Source of the DNA: Coenobita brevimanus
Taxonomy: Eukaryota; Arthropoda; Malacostraca; Decapoda; Coenobitidae
Reading direction: 5' to 3'
DNA length: 64,000 nt
Assembly: GCA_032717465.1 (NCBI GenBank)
Contig: CM064748.1
Location: 8,761,392 to 8,825,391, forward strand
Shown: positions 51,766 to 62,410 of the stretch, piece by piece
Layout: each line of letters starts with the position of its first letter
Position numbering within the stretch: the first letter of the stretch is position 1
The notes under the pieces: generated by a model
The model's input: the letters and a program-made list of their open reading frames with translations, nothing else
The model's database searches: none
What the model was told of the DNA's origin: nothing
Translations under genes and position numbers: made by a program

Positions 51766-53830
51766 CCCAAAAGGCTAGGTATTATCAAAATAAAGTTGAT
51801 TCATGTGGTGGTGATAAAAATAAAAACTGTCTGCAGTTGTGAACAATTTGGTTGGTCGGAGGAATGTAATTGTTAAACCAACTTCTGTATCTGATGACCA
51901 ATTGGGTTCTGATTTTGCTTCATTTTTTACAAGTAAGATATCTCGCATAAGAAGTGAATTAGACAGCAGTTCCTCTAGTGAAGCATACTCAGTTGACTTC
52001 CAGCCACGGTGCACCGGGGATCATTTGCTTTCAACATTTCATCCGCTGGATGTAAACAAAGTCAAATGTTACATCAGAGAACTTAATAAAACATTTTGCT
52101 CACTCGATCAATGTAACATGTCACAGCTACCTGATGTGTATGAGCACGCTGCAGACTTTATCTGCAACATAATAAATAGATGCTTCTTAGAAAGTAATTT
52201 TGTGCAGTCTGAGAAACGTGCTTTGCTTAGGCCCCTAATTGAGAAACCTGGCCTTGATGTCGAGATCATAACAAATTATCGTCCCGTCTCTAACCTGTCT
52301 TTTTTTATCCAAGATTATTGAGCGGGCCATACTCGATCAACTCGTACCACTACTGGAACACAACAGAGTTGTTCCTGTTGTTCAATCAGCATACAGAAAA
52401 TATCATTCAACTGAAACTGCACCAACAAGGATTCAGAGTGACTTGGTGGCAGACACTTGTAGTGGGATGTCCTCTCTCCTAGTTCTGTTGGATCTATCTG
52501 CAGCTTTTGATACAGTAGATAATAAACTGTTGTTGGATGATCTGTATTTTTATGGCGTTCGTGATAGTGCCCTTTTGCTCCTTAAGTCGTATCTGTCGGA
52601 CAGATCTCAGAGAGTGGTTGTTGATTACACTAGCTCTGATTCTGATCCCCTTCTATTTCGAGTCCCTCAAGGATCAGTTTTGGGTCCAATTCTATTTACT
52701 ATCTACACAAGTAGTTTATCATCTCTACTTGATGCTCATGATGTGTCCTATCATTTTTATGCTGATGACACCCAGCTCTATGTTAAGATATCAAATATCA
52801 ACGATACTTAGACAAAGTTTGAATCTCTAATGTCTGATATTAAGATTTGGATGGCTAAGAGGAAACTTAAGCTGAATGATGGTAAAACTGAGATCATCAT
52901 CATCAGAGGAAACAGAAGGGGTGATGACCCTGACAATGCCCTGCCACTGAACACTGGCATGTCACAGCTTCACCCAGTCAGTTCTGTTCGAAATCTGGGT
53001 GTTTATTTTAATTCTAAGTTAAATTACAAAGAACATATTAATTAGGTTGTAAGAGGGTGTAACTTGCATATCAGAAATCTGTCCTATGTGAGAAAATTTC
53101 TAAATAGACCGTGCCTCTTAACATTGGTCCATGCAGAGGTCTTGTCTTGTGTTGATTATTGTAATTCACTGTGGGTTGGTCTTCCAAATAATATACTAAC
53201 AAAAAAGTTCAGTCTGTGTTGAACAGGGCAGCACGGCTTATCTATGGTCTCCCCCCAAGAACCTCAACTACCCCGTTTCTGATTGAGTTGCATTGGTTAC
53301 CAGTAAAGGCTAGAATTGAATTTAAACTGTGTGTTATTACATTCAATGGTCTTAAGTTTGGTGAACTGAAGTATCTTGCTGAATTGTTAAAACTCCTATC
53401 GGCACGCCTGGGTGTGATGTTACGCAGTGAAGATGATTCCTTGCGTCTTGATGAGCAAGGAGCCATCCACCAGTCATTTTTCTCTGATTGTTCTTTTGCA
53501 TATAGAGCCCCTAGATTATACAACAGATTGCCATTGTCCATAAGACAACTCTCCACTGTTGAATCCTTTAAGAGACAGCTGAAAGCCTTTCTTTTTTAAA
53601 AATGCTATGACCTGTAGAGAGGTACTATGACGGATGATTATAGGGTTTAATTATTGCCACTTTCATGTATATATGATGTAGCTTGTATTATATACACGAA
53701 ATGTCACAATTCTTGTAATTGTAAAAATAATGTCTGGGTGTCGAGCGCTAGTGAATTTCCAAAGGAAGAACTGGCGCTTTTGAGAAACAAAAGGCCAGAT
53801 TATTATTATTATTATTATTATTATTATCAT
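51766..53830 (+). pseudogene. L2-like LINE: RT to 3' end with ATT tail
   Basis: Segments in order: linker RYYQNKVDSCGGDKNK; LVGRRNVIVKPTSVSDDQLG (frame 51839-52321) to EIITNYRPVSNL; VLLDLSAAFDTVDNKLLLDD (52443-52811) with RVPQGSVLGPILFTIYTSS and HFYADDTQLYVKI; WMAKRKLKLNDGKTEII and SVRNLGVYFNS; then MLNRAARLIYGLPPRTSTTP to SFKRQLKAFLF and a stop at about 53597 (53216-53599). The 3' UTR has GTCGAGCGCTAGTGAATTTC and an ATT microsatellite at 53803-53828. Frame breaks near 52310, 52810, 53043 and 53215. No endonuclease. FYADDTQLY and the short-period tail fit L2-like elements. Confidence 0.85.
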
Positions 53831-54524
53831 CTTTAGGTGGGAAAGTAGATCTGGATGATGACGATGATAATGATGTCAAACTTTAAATAACCTTCAATAA
53901 AGTTTGTTTTATTAAACCTGGCCTCCCCATCACCCCTTATAGCCAGCCCAGTCCACAGGCAATAACAAAATTACAAAAAGCATAATATACTACATTAAAA
54001 CCACCATCATCATCCAACTCTTTCCCTTATCAGACATGGCTTCAGCAAATCAGTAACAAAATAGTACAGACCACATACAACACTAGGTAGGTCACGCAGA
54101 ACATCGTGCTGAATCAAGTTCGTCCTAAAACATTACATATATTTACAGGTAACATAGGGAGGTAGGTTCTGGAAGCCCAATACTATAAAGATAACTACTG
54201 TATATTAAGACAGGTTATTAAAAATGCACCAAGGCAGTGCGTTTACACACAATATCGCCGACTGGACGCACCAGTGCATCCTAACCAAACAGAGAGGTTT
54301 TGTCCCCAAATACCCTCCATAATTTTAACCACCAACGACTGCCACTAAACCTAACCTTGAAAGCCTCCAATACCAACCATGCAAAAAATTCTAACCTGAT
54401 CAACAGGTAAAAAATCGCTACCCAGTATCATGCATATTTTGAATGAATTACTTTTGTGAAACTGTCATTTAAAAAAGGCAAAGTTTCATTTTCGTTTAGT
54501 TTTTAAAGGCTCCACCATGCTTGC
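53831..54524 (-). repeat. Repeats E and A, inverted
   Basis: The near-identical inverse of 15421-16062. It begins with ATCTTTAGGTGGGAAA at the tail of the L2-like element and ends before the LINE-Z C-terminus. Confidence 0.88.
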
Positions 54525-54677
54525 ATGTGTCAGCCTTGGTCACCTAATGGCAGCTTTCCATGCTGCTCATCTCAGGCAACTTCCCTATTCAGTTCCTTAA
54601 CCCTGAGGTCACACTCAATGACCTCGTCCAAGGTCTTTTTCTGTCTACCTGTGACAACCCTATCCCTAATGTTAATA
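54525..54677 (-). pseudogene. LINE-Z C-terminal end, left of Tigger
   Basis: Minus strand: NIRDRVVTGRQKKTLDEVIE, then DLRVKELNREVA and a stop. Its upstream part lies at 57772-58255, on the far side of the Tigger element. Confidence 0.85.
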
Positions 54678-55004
54678 AATAATCCCTCTAATATCCGGAC
54701 GCCCAATATCCGAACATCCCCACTAACCAGACATAATTGTCCCGGGATGCAGTATTCCCAAAATGGTCCGGGGGGGGATCCCGCCCGTAATTTGAACTTT
54801 GCACGTAGGGCGCTGGACAGCTTTGTTGTGGCGCGTCATTCCTCTGATGTCCGCTAGAGCGCCCCTGCATCCTCCCCACTTTCCGCCTGTCTCTCGTCGC
54901 AAGTGTACGCTCGTCGTCATGCTGCCCACGTGCTTGCTTTTGTGGTGGTGCCTAACCTGCTGCAGGCACTCCTGCCACTCTTGTGCCTCTCCTTCGTGTG
55001 TGTG

Positions 55005-56906
55005 ATGATGGCCCCGCGGCCTGAGAAGAGGAAGAGAATGGTGTTGACTCTGGAGAAAAAGCGGGAGATATTGGAGAAAGTAGATGCGGGGTGGTCTTCT
55101 TCCCGCATCCTCTGCGAGTTCAGCCTGGCCCGATCTACTTTGTCTGATATTAAGAGATCGCGAGACAAACTCATGCCGTACACGGCTTACTTCTCGTCGA
55201 GAAGCAAACGCAACGTGGAGAGGAAAGTGATTTGTGCCCCCAAGTTTGCTGAAATCGACTGCTCCACATTGATTTGGTATCGACAGCAACGTGCTGCTGT
55301 TGAGATGGTACGTGGTATGGAGCTGAAGGCTGCTGCTGAGAAGTTTGCCAGGCTTCACGACGACCTAGACTTCAAGGCATCCGAGGGTTGCCTCTTCACA
55401 TTTAAGTTACGGCATGGCCTTACCAACCGTAAAGCTCATAGCGAAGCTTTGAACGCTAACGAGGATGGAGTTGACGAGTTTCGGCACAAGTTGAAGGGCT
55501 TGATTGACAGGGAGGGCCTCACTCTCGATCAAGTCTACAACGCTGACGAAACTGGTTTATTCTATCGCTCTTTGCCAACGAACACTCTAGCCGAGGAGAC
55601 GGAGATGCGTGTGCCTGGCCGCAAGCTCTCCAAGCAACAGATATCTGCTTTGTGTTGTGCCAATGCTAACGGCATGCACCGGCTTAAGCCCGTTCATGTT
55701 GGTCGCGCAAAGCAGCCTCGGTGTCTTCGTGGGGTGATGGATGTCCTTCCTGTTGTCTGGTATCATTCTTTGAAGGCATGGTTTATAGCCCAGATCTTCA
55801 AAGACTGGTTCCACTGCCATTTCGTCAAGGAGGTCATACATTACCAGACGGAGAAACTGGGAATCCCACGCGACCAGGTAAAGGCCCTCCTTCTCCTCGA
55901 CAATCCACCTGCCCACCCGTGCGACAAGGACTTGGTGGCTGAGAATGGCCACATTAGGTGCATGTTTCTGCCACCTAATACGACTGCTCTCATCCAACCA
56001 ATGGACCAAGGAGTGATCGTGGCAACGAAGAGGCTGTACCGAAGGAAGTTCCTGGACGAGGTGATGGCTGTTCTTGAGGACGAGGACGAGCGGAGGGAGG
56101 GACGGGACACGCGAGGGCAGCGGACTTTGGAAAACCTTCGCTGCTACAACATCAAGTCTGCAATCTACAACTGGGCCAGTGCATGGAAGGAAATCCCTGT
56201 CAAGACTCTAGAAAATGGTTGGTCTCGTCTGCTTCTCGGAACTGATGTGAAGTACGATTTCTTAGGTTTTGACGTGGATGACTTCCATGCACGTCTATGT
56301 ACGCATGGCAACGACGTTGATGTGGACGACGTGCGTGAGTGGTTGGATGACGACGAGGGCGATCCTGAGTTTCAGACCTTGTCTGATATCGAGATACCAT
56401 CTTCAGTTGCAGGTGTCAGTACCCAGCTTGAAGATTCTGACGAGGACGGCGACGATGATGCGGACTCCTCTCAGCATGACACAACTCCAGCCATCCCCAA
56501 GCTGAGCGCACTCCAGGAACACCTAGGGTTCGTTCTTGACTACCTGGAACACCTGGACTATGACAGGGAGATGGGGCCCTTGGGACTTGTGGGGGAAGTG
56601 CGTGCTTTCAGGCAGCGCATCATTAATTGTCAGAATCGTCGTTCCTTGCGTCAATCAACGATTGACAGTCTTTTCAGGCCAGTGACCCCCGCTGTGCCCA
56701 GCCCTGGCTCCACTCCGTTGTCTCCCCAAGACAGGCCCTCATGCTCTGAGCCACAGCCCAGCACATCAGCCACGGTGGAGTCACCGATCGACGTGAGTTT
56801 GCGTCTGTCTTCAGAGTCGTCTGCAGTGGATACGCCATCACCACAACCCAGCGACGCACCCTTAGGTCACCTACCAGCGATACTCTCGGTCTCTGACAGT
56901 GAATAG
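55005..56906 (+). CDS. Tigger/pogo-like transposase, intact
   Basis: The enzyme would excise and reinsert TIR-bounded DNA at TA sites in the nucleus. The frame is open from 54903, but the first 34 codons are hydrophobic and Cys-rich. ATG pairs at 55005 and 55008 precede APRPEKRKRMVLTLEKKREI, the usual family start, giving about 633 residues. Residues 10-55 form a psq-type helix-turn-helix (ILEKVDAGWSSSRILCEFSL). Residues about 80-140 resemble a CENP-B-type DNA-binding domain. The DDE_1 core has D181 (YNADETGLFY), D299 (LLLDNPPAHP) and D334 (ALIQPMDQGVI). An acidic stretch (EDSDEDGDDDADSS) and Ser/Pro-rich tail follow. QSTIDSLF at 550-557 resembles a PCNA-interacting box. No stop or frameshift is visible, unlike nearly every other element here. 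Confidence 0.92.
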   Translation: MMAPRPEKRKRMVLTLEKKREILEKVDAGWSSSRILCEFSLARSTLSDIKRSRDKLMPYTAYFSSRSKRNVERKVICAPKFAEIDCSTLIWYRQQRAAVEMVRGMELKAAAEKFARLHDDLDFKASEGCLFTFKLRHGLTNRKAHSEALNANEDGVDEFRHKLKGLIDREGLTLDQVYNADETGLFYRSLPTNTLAEETEMRVPGRKLSKQQISALCCANANGMHRLKPVHVGRAKQPRCLRGVMDVLPVVWYHSLKAWFIAQIFKDWFHCHFVKEVIHYQTEKLGIPRDQVKALLLLDNPPAHPCDKDLVAENGHIRCMFLPPNTTALIQPMDQGVIVATKRLYRRKFLDEVMAVLEDEDERREGRDTRGQRTLENLRCYNIKSAIYNWASAWKEIPVKTLENGWSRLLLGTDVKYDFLGFDVDDFHARLCTHGNDVDVDDVREWLDDDEGDPEFQTLSDIEIPSSVAGVSTQLEDSDEDGDDDADSSQHDTTPAIPKLSALQEHLGFVLDYLEHLDYDREMGPLGLVGEVRAFRQRIINCQNRRSLRQSTIDSLFRPVTPAVPSPGSTPLSPQDRPSCSEPQPSTSATVESPIDVSLRLSSESSAVDTPSPQPSDAPLGHLPAILSVSDSE

Positions 56907-57771
56907 ACGCCAAGGACTTCTCCACTAGACCACACGGGAAGTTACAATGTTGTGCAGTGAAAAAAAAAACAGTGCATCGTGTTAAGGATTTACAGTTGTG
57001 AGTAAAAAGACAAACAATTTTTGGACGAAATTTAACATAAATAGACTTGTGTGTTTTTGCTTTAGAAAATGGTCATAAGAGTGGAGAGACTTAAAGTGCA
57101 GAGTGCAACACTTATTAAGTTATAATGGAGCATAAGTTAGACAAGAGTGGCAATGTGAAGAGAATGGACTTCTGAGTGCGAATGACTAAGTTCAGTGCAA
57201 GACTTCAAGAACAGTGTACTGCAAGTGCTTCAGGAAATCCTTCTTACTGTCACAGTCTGAGAGGAGGCGGTTATTCATCGAGATGGCCATGGACTTGCTG
57301 TAAGTAGGCAGATGTTTCATAGTGTACTCTACTGTATTTTCCATACTATACTTATCTCAAACACCTCATTTCGCTCTTTTATGTCCCTTATTGGTGTGAA
57401 TATGCTGTGTCTTGGGTGCTATGCATGTGCAGCAGGGAGGTGTTTGTCAGAGTTAGGCTAGGTTAGGGTCCATAACTACCAGTCCAGGAGCCAGGGACTT
57501 GAAAGTACCCAGAATGTTGAATATTGTATCAACCTACCTCAAAAACCCCATTTTATGCTTCTTTTGCATTTATTTCATTCTCTTATGTTCCTTATGGGTG
57601 TGATTTGGGTCTCAAATAGGTGCTATGCATGTCCAGAGGGAGTTGTATAGGTGTTTTTCTGAGTTAGGGTCCATAAGTACAAGTGCAGAAGCTGGGGCCC
57701 AATATCCGGACAGGACCACTATCCGGATCTGTCTATGGCTCTATTACGTCGAATATTCGAGGGATTATTTT
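56907..57771 (+). other. 3' noncoding part of the Tigger element
   Basis: It includes an A9 run at about 56960 and GGTTAGGGTCCATAA twice (near 57463 and about 57666), a motif also inside the MITE at 22635-23166. It ends in subterminal CAATATCCGG copies and the right terminus. Confidence 0.75.
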
Positions 57772-58255
57772 GTCATTTGATGCACCCAGTTATCATCCTG
57801 CATCCTCTCCATATGCCTCAACCATTTCAATCTACCTCACCTCATCAAAACATCAATACCCTCCAGTCCGATCCTACCTCTCAACTCTTCCATCATAAAC
57901 TTAGCCCCACCAGGCCTCGCACTCAGGGACGCACTGCATATCCACCTAATCGTTATAATTTCTGTACGTTTGTGACTGCGAATACCCTCTTCCTTTACTG
58001 CCCAGGTCTCACAGCACTCCACTCCTAACACATTCTGAATACAAAGATCCCTTAGCAAGGAGAGAGAGCCCTCTCAGCGTCAGGAGAAGGAATATCTCCC
58101 TGAAAATCTTCCAACCACTCCTCACTATAGCCACAGAGCTGCTCCAGCCCCACCTCCAGCACATAACATGTCTCCCAGATAACAAAACTGTTCCACAAAC
58201 ACAAGATACTCACCAGCAAGATCAATCCTTCCACACCTGACAGTCTCCACATAGT
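57772..58255 (-). pseudogene. LINE-Z fragment, right of Tigger
   Basis: Minus strand: LILLVSILCLWNSFVIWETC in one frame and FCYLGDMLCAGGGAGA in the next, then TWAVKEEGIRSHKRTEIITI, RWICSASLSARP, EELRGRIGLEGIDVLMR, a stop, and GRLKWLRHMERMQDDNWVHQ. It matches 29750-30230. The Tigger insertion separates it from 54525-54677. Confidence 0.8.
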
Positions 58256-60716
58256 ATCCCCAACAGACAACAATATAATTTTAATGGGTGAATTCAATTG
58301 TAAAGTGGTGAACTGGGAGGAATGCGACTCAGGAGGCAGCGAAGATTCGTTGGGCAATACATTATTAAATATAACAATGAACAATGTCATGACGCGGTGG
58401 GTCAAAGAAAAGACACGGTTCTGAGGGGGGGTCATACCAGCAAGACTAGACTTACTGTTTACCAAAGAACCCGATGTAACAGAGTCCTTGGAATATCTGT
58501 GTCCTGTTGGAGAAAGTGATCATGTGGTCACTGAGCTCCAGATGATAACAGGGCACATGGAGCCAAGAGATGAGCTTTATAGGCAAGGAAGAAACAACTT
58601 TGGGAAAGCAAACTTTATAGGACTGAGAAAATTTTTTGAAAATGTAGATTGGAGAAAATTCAGAGAAACAAGAGAGAGACAAAGTAAGTGGGATATCTTT
58701 CTAGGCCTCTATAATTTGGGAGTGGAAAAATTTGTGCCAAGAGTAAAGGGGAAGGAAAACAGGAAAAAGGAGTGGTTTAATAGAAGGTGTATGATAGTAA
58801 AAAAAAAGAGATGCGGCATCGAACAACTGGAGAAAGACAGGTAACAACAGAACAAAGGACGACTATAAAAGAACTAGAAATGATTACACAAGAAAACGTA
58901 GAGAGGAAAAAAGGAATTTTAAAAAAGGTATAATAGACAAATGTAAGGATGAACCCAAACTGTTTTATAGATTTGTCAACGGCAAACTGAAACAAAAGGA
59001 AGGAATTACCAAACTGAAAGTAGGAGAGATCTATCAAGATGCGGCAATGCAAGCAGAAATAATGAACAAATGTTTCCAATCAGTTTTCACTAGTGAAAAG
59101 GAGTTTGTGGAAGGGGAGGGAGTGACTAGAAATGTAGTGATAAAAGACATAAGAGTGGAAGTACAGGAAGTGTATAAATTACTGGATGTAAGGAAAGCCC
59201 CAGGACCAGATGGAATCTCTAAGGATTTCAGAGAGCAACTGGGGGATAAGATTCACAGTTGAATTGTGTGTTCTTTGGAAGTGGGGAAAGTGCCTCAAGA
59301 ATGGAAGAGGGCACATGTGGTACCAATTTATAAGGGAGGAAACAGGGAAGAACCCCTGAATTATAGACCAGTGTCCCTAACCAGCATGGTCGCAAAATTG
59401 TGCGAAAGAATTCTGAAAGACAAATGGATAAAATATCTGGAAGAGATGAATATTTTGGCTGACAGTCAGTTTGGATATAGAAGTGGAAGCTCATGTATTT
59501 CCAACTTGTTGAGCTTTTACTCAGGAGTGATTGACGTGCTTCAGGAGAGAGATGGTTGGGTGGATTGTGTGTACAGTATTTAGATTTCCAGAAGGCCTTC
59601 GACAAGGTACCCCATAAGAGACTAATGTGGAAACTAAAGCATATAGGAGGGTTGAAGGAGAACCTCCTGGAATGGATGAGAGACTTTTTGAGAGACAGAC
59701 AAATGAGGACAGTAATAAAGGATAAGATGTCTGGATGGAGGGAAGTAACAAATGGAGTCCCACAGGGCTCGGTGTTGACGCTAGTAATGTTCCTGATTTA
59801 CGTAAATGATATGGTAGATGGAGTGAACAGTTATGCAAGTCTGTTTGCTGATGACGCAAAGAGCTTGAGGAAGGTAGAGGTTGAGGAGGATTGTAAAATG
59901 TTGCAGGACGATGTGGATGGGATACACGACTGGAGCCGGATGTGGGAAATGAAAGTCAATGGAAAGAAATGTAAAATATTGGAAATGGGTAAAAGTACCA
60001 AGAGGCCATCATTGAATTATTTGATGGGTAATGAACCAATCACAAAAGCGAGAGAAGAGAAAGATTTGGGTGTGCTGGTCCAGGACAGTTTGTCACCTGA
60101 AAAACAAATTAACAAGACAGTTAGATAGACGTATAAACTCCTGACTAATATAAGAGTAGCCTTTCATTCTATGGATGAGGAGATGATGAAAAAAATTGAT
60201 AGTGGCCACGATTCACCCCAGGTAGGAATATGCAGCAGTAGTGTGGTCCCCACACAAAAAGAAAGACATAAACAAGATTGAGAGAATACAAAGAACAGCA
60301 ACCAAGATGGTCCCCAGTCGGGCAGATCTGTCGTACAGAGCAAGGCTGGAAAAGCTGCATTTGCCTTCTTCAGAAGAAAGGAGAAAGAGAGGCGACATGA
60401 TTGCAGTGTTCAGGACCATGATGGGAGTAGATAAAATTGACAAAGAATATCTGTTTTTATGGGATAAGAGAGTAACAAGAGGACACGGCATGAAACTGAG
60501 GAAGCCAAGCTGCTTGAAGGATATCAAGAAATATAGTTTTCCTTATAGATGTACAGACCTATGGAATAACGTGGACAAAGAGATCATCCAGTCTAAAAAC
60601 TTAAATGCGTTTAAAGCTAAATTTGACTTATTGAAAAACAGAGACGGGACCCCACGAGCGTAGCTCATTTTCTGTATATCACAATTAGGTAAATACAATT
60701 AGGTAAATACAAGTAT
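58256..60716 (+). pseudogene. CR1 LINE: endonuclease end, RT, 3' tail
   Basis: Endonuclease: ILMGEFNCKVVNW (58280-58318; the expected GDFN has D changed to E), ARLDLLFTKEPDVTES and PVGESDHVVTE (SDH at about 58515). Linker: KENRKKEWFNRRC. The RT is split by frame breaks near 58840, 59262, 59580 and 60127. Pieces: LLDVRKAPGPDGISKDF, NYRPVSLTSMVAKLCERIL, MNILADSQFGYRSGSSCISN, DFQKAFDKVPHKRLMWKLKH, GVPQGSVLTLVMFLIYVND, ASLFADDAKS and the C-terminus (60241-60663). It ends with two AATTAGGTAAATAC repeats at about 60683-60710. It is the longest CR1 copy here. Confidence 0.9.
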
Positions 60717-61610
60717 AAATAAATAAAAGAGGTACAAGGTAGGGTAGTGGATGTTGGAGTGGCCCTGGTGAGAGAGGATAGTGTTTGGAAACTCCCTGTA
60801 CTGTTGTTTGCAGATGATACTGTGTTGTTGAGTGAAGATGAAGGGGAGCTGCAAGGCTTGGTGGATGAGTTTGAGAGAGTGTGTAAGAAACGGAACCTAA
60901 AGGTGAATGTAGGGAAGAGTAAAGTGATGGTCTTTGAGAGAGGTGAAGTTAGTGAATGTACAGCGAGGTTAGATGGTGAGGAATTGGAAAATGTGAGTAC
61001 GTTTAAGTATTTGGGTTGTGTGATGAGTAAGGATGGAGGTTTGGAGGGTGAAGTGCTTGAAAGGGTACAGCAGGGAAGAAAGGTTGCTGGTTCCTTGAAA
61101 GCAGTGAGAAGAAACAGGGAAGTGAGCATGGAAGTGAAAAAGTTACTACATGACAGTATTGTGATACCAACTCTAACGTACGGAAGTGAAGCTTGGACAT
61201 TGTTGGAAGGACACAAGTCAAGAGTGAGAGCAGTGGAAATGAGTTATTTAAGAGGAGCCTGTGGAGTCACGTGGAGAGACAGGCTGACAAATGAAGATAT
61301 AAAGGAACGTTGTGGTGTTGATGTGGATGTGATAGGAAGCGTTATGAGGAACACACTGAGGTGGTTTGGCTATGTGGAGAGGATGGAGGGCGAAAGACTG
61401 ACGAAGAGAGTGTATATGAGTGAGGTGGAGGGGGGAAGAGGGAGGGGGAGGCCGAGGATGAGATGGAGGGATGGGGTGGAGGAGGTATATGAGAGAGGGG
61501 GGTGTGAGTTGGGAGCAGGGCAGTGAAATGGCGGGGGACAGGGCGACCTGGAGGCGATTTGTTTGTGGCCACCCCAAACGGGATTGAGGCGTCTGGGAAT
61601 AGATAGATAG
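60717..61610 (+). pseudogene. LINE-G, 5'-truncated insertion with 8-bp target duplication
   Basis: A 259-codon frame (60747-61526) runs from VGVALVREDSVWKLPVLLFA through FADDTVLLSEDEGELQGLVD, TYGSEAW and TLRWFGYVERMEGERLTKRV to GRGRPRMRWRDGVEEVYERG, where a one-base shift changes the end. The tail is AATAGATAGATAG. ACAAGTAT flanks both sides (60709-60716 and 61611-61618) and occurs once, inverted, at 8781-8788 in the paralogous site without the insertion. Confidence 0.93.
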
Positions 61611-61770
61611 ACAAGTATCAAGAAGAGCATAGTGATAGAAAACAGAAGAGGACAGGACAGAAAGAAAGACTGAAGACAAAAAAGCCCCTTTTAGTTGCCT
61701 CTTACGACAAGCAGGGATACTGGGGAAGTATTCTTTCCCCCCTTCCCCAGGGGGTCCACACACTCAAGAG
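61611..61770 (-). repeat. Flank and inverted LINE-G leader module
   Basis: The inverse of 8641-8788, including the leader hairpin (61685-61716, with one stem base changed) and CCCC..GGGG-rich start at about 61735-61756. Confidence 0.8.
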
Positions 61771-62040
61771 AAATTACAAGTTTAATCCCTTCCCACCTGC
61801 TGCTTCTCTATTCAGTCACTAATTCCTTAGGTCAAACTCTATGACTCAACCTATTTCTTTTACGGTATGTTTCTCACAACTTTACCCTCAGCATTCACAC
61901 CTCTCACCCTCTCCACTCAGTTGTCACTCTCCATCCTCTCCGCCATCAACGTACCCCTTCTTCTCATATCACTAACACATTCAGGTCCCATTCTTCCTCG
62001 AAACTATATGTATACAATCCTGATCCCACCAGGCCAGTCA
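61771..62040 (-). pseudogene. LINE-Z C-terminal fragment, inverted copy
   Basis: The inverse of 8356-8640 with the same stops. Confidence 0.65.
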
Positions 62041-62410
62041 TTCCATGCCCACTTCACCGTTTCTTATCACTGCTTACAAAAAATCAGCAACCTTCCGTCC
62101 TTGTTGTACATTTTCAAGCACTTCACCCTCCAAACTTCAATCCTAACTCATCACACTATCCAAGTACTTAAACGCACTCACAATTTCCATTTCCTCATCA
62201 TCCAACATCACTGTGCATCATTCATTTCTCTCGAGGACCATAACTTTACTCTTCCCTACATTCACCATTAGATTCCATATCTTACACACTCTTAGAACCT
62301 CATTCACCAAGCCTTGAAGTTCCTCTTTGTCCTCACTTAACAATACAGTATCATCTGCAAACAACAGTACAGGGAGTTTCCAAATGTTGCTCTCTCTCCT
62401 TAAAGTCGCT
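62041..62410 (-). pseudogene. LINE-G RT fragment, inverted copy
   Basis: Minus strand SNIWKLPVLLFADDTVLLSE and VNVGKSKVMVLE, the inverse of 7978-8355. Confidence 0.8.

Larger units (their letters stand above)
54678..57771 (+). mobile_element. Tigger/pogo-like DNA transposon, apparently complete
   Basis: About 3.09 kb. The left end is AATAATCCCTCTAATATCCG and the right end, reverse-complemented, AATAATCCCTCGAATATTCG. Subterminal copies of CCAATATCCG lie on both sides. The family terminus seen in MITEs here is CAGTAATCACTC, so the outermost bases of this copy have drifted and the TA target cannot be read with certainty. It carries one long intact transposase ORF and about 850 bp of 3' noncoding sequence. 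It splits a minus-strand LINE-Z gene: NWVHQMTK upstream, NIRDRVV downstream. Confidence 0.88.

Noticed and set aside
54903..55004. The first 34 codons of the open frame before the Tigger transposase, as a signal peptide
   Set aside because: Hydrophobic and Cys-rich, but the family starts at the M-M-x-P-R-P region; a nuclear enzyme with a secretion signal is implausible.
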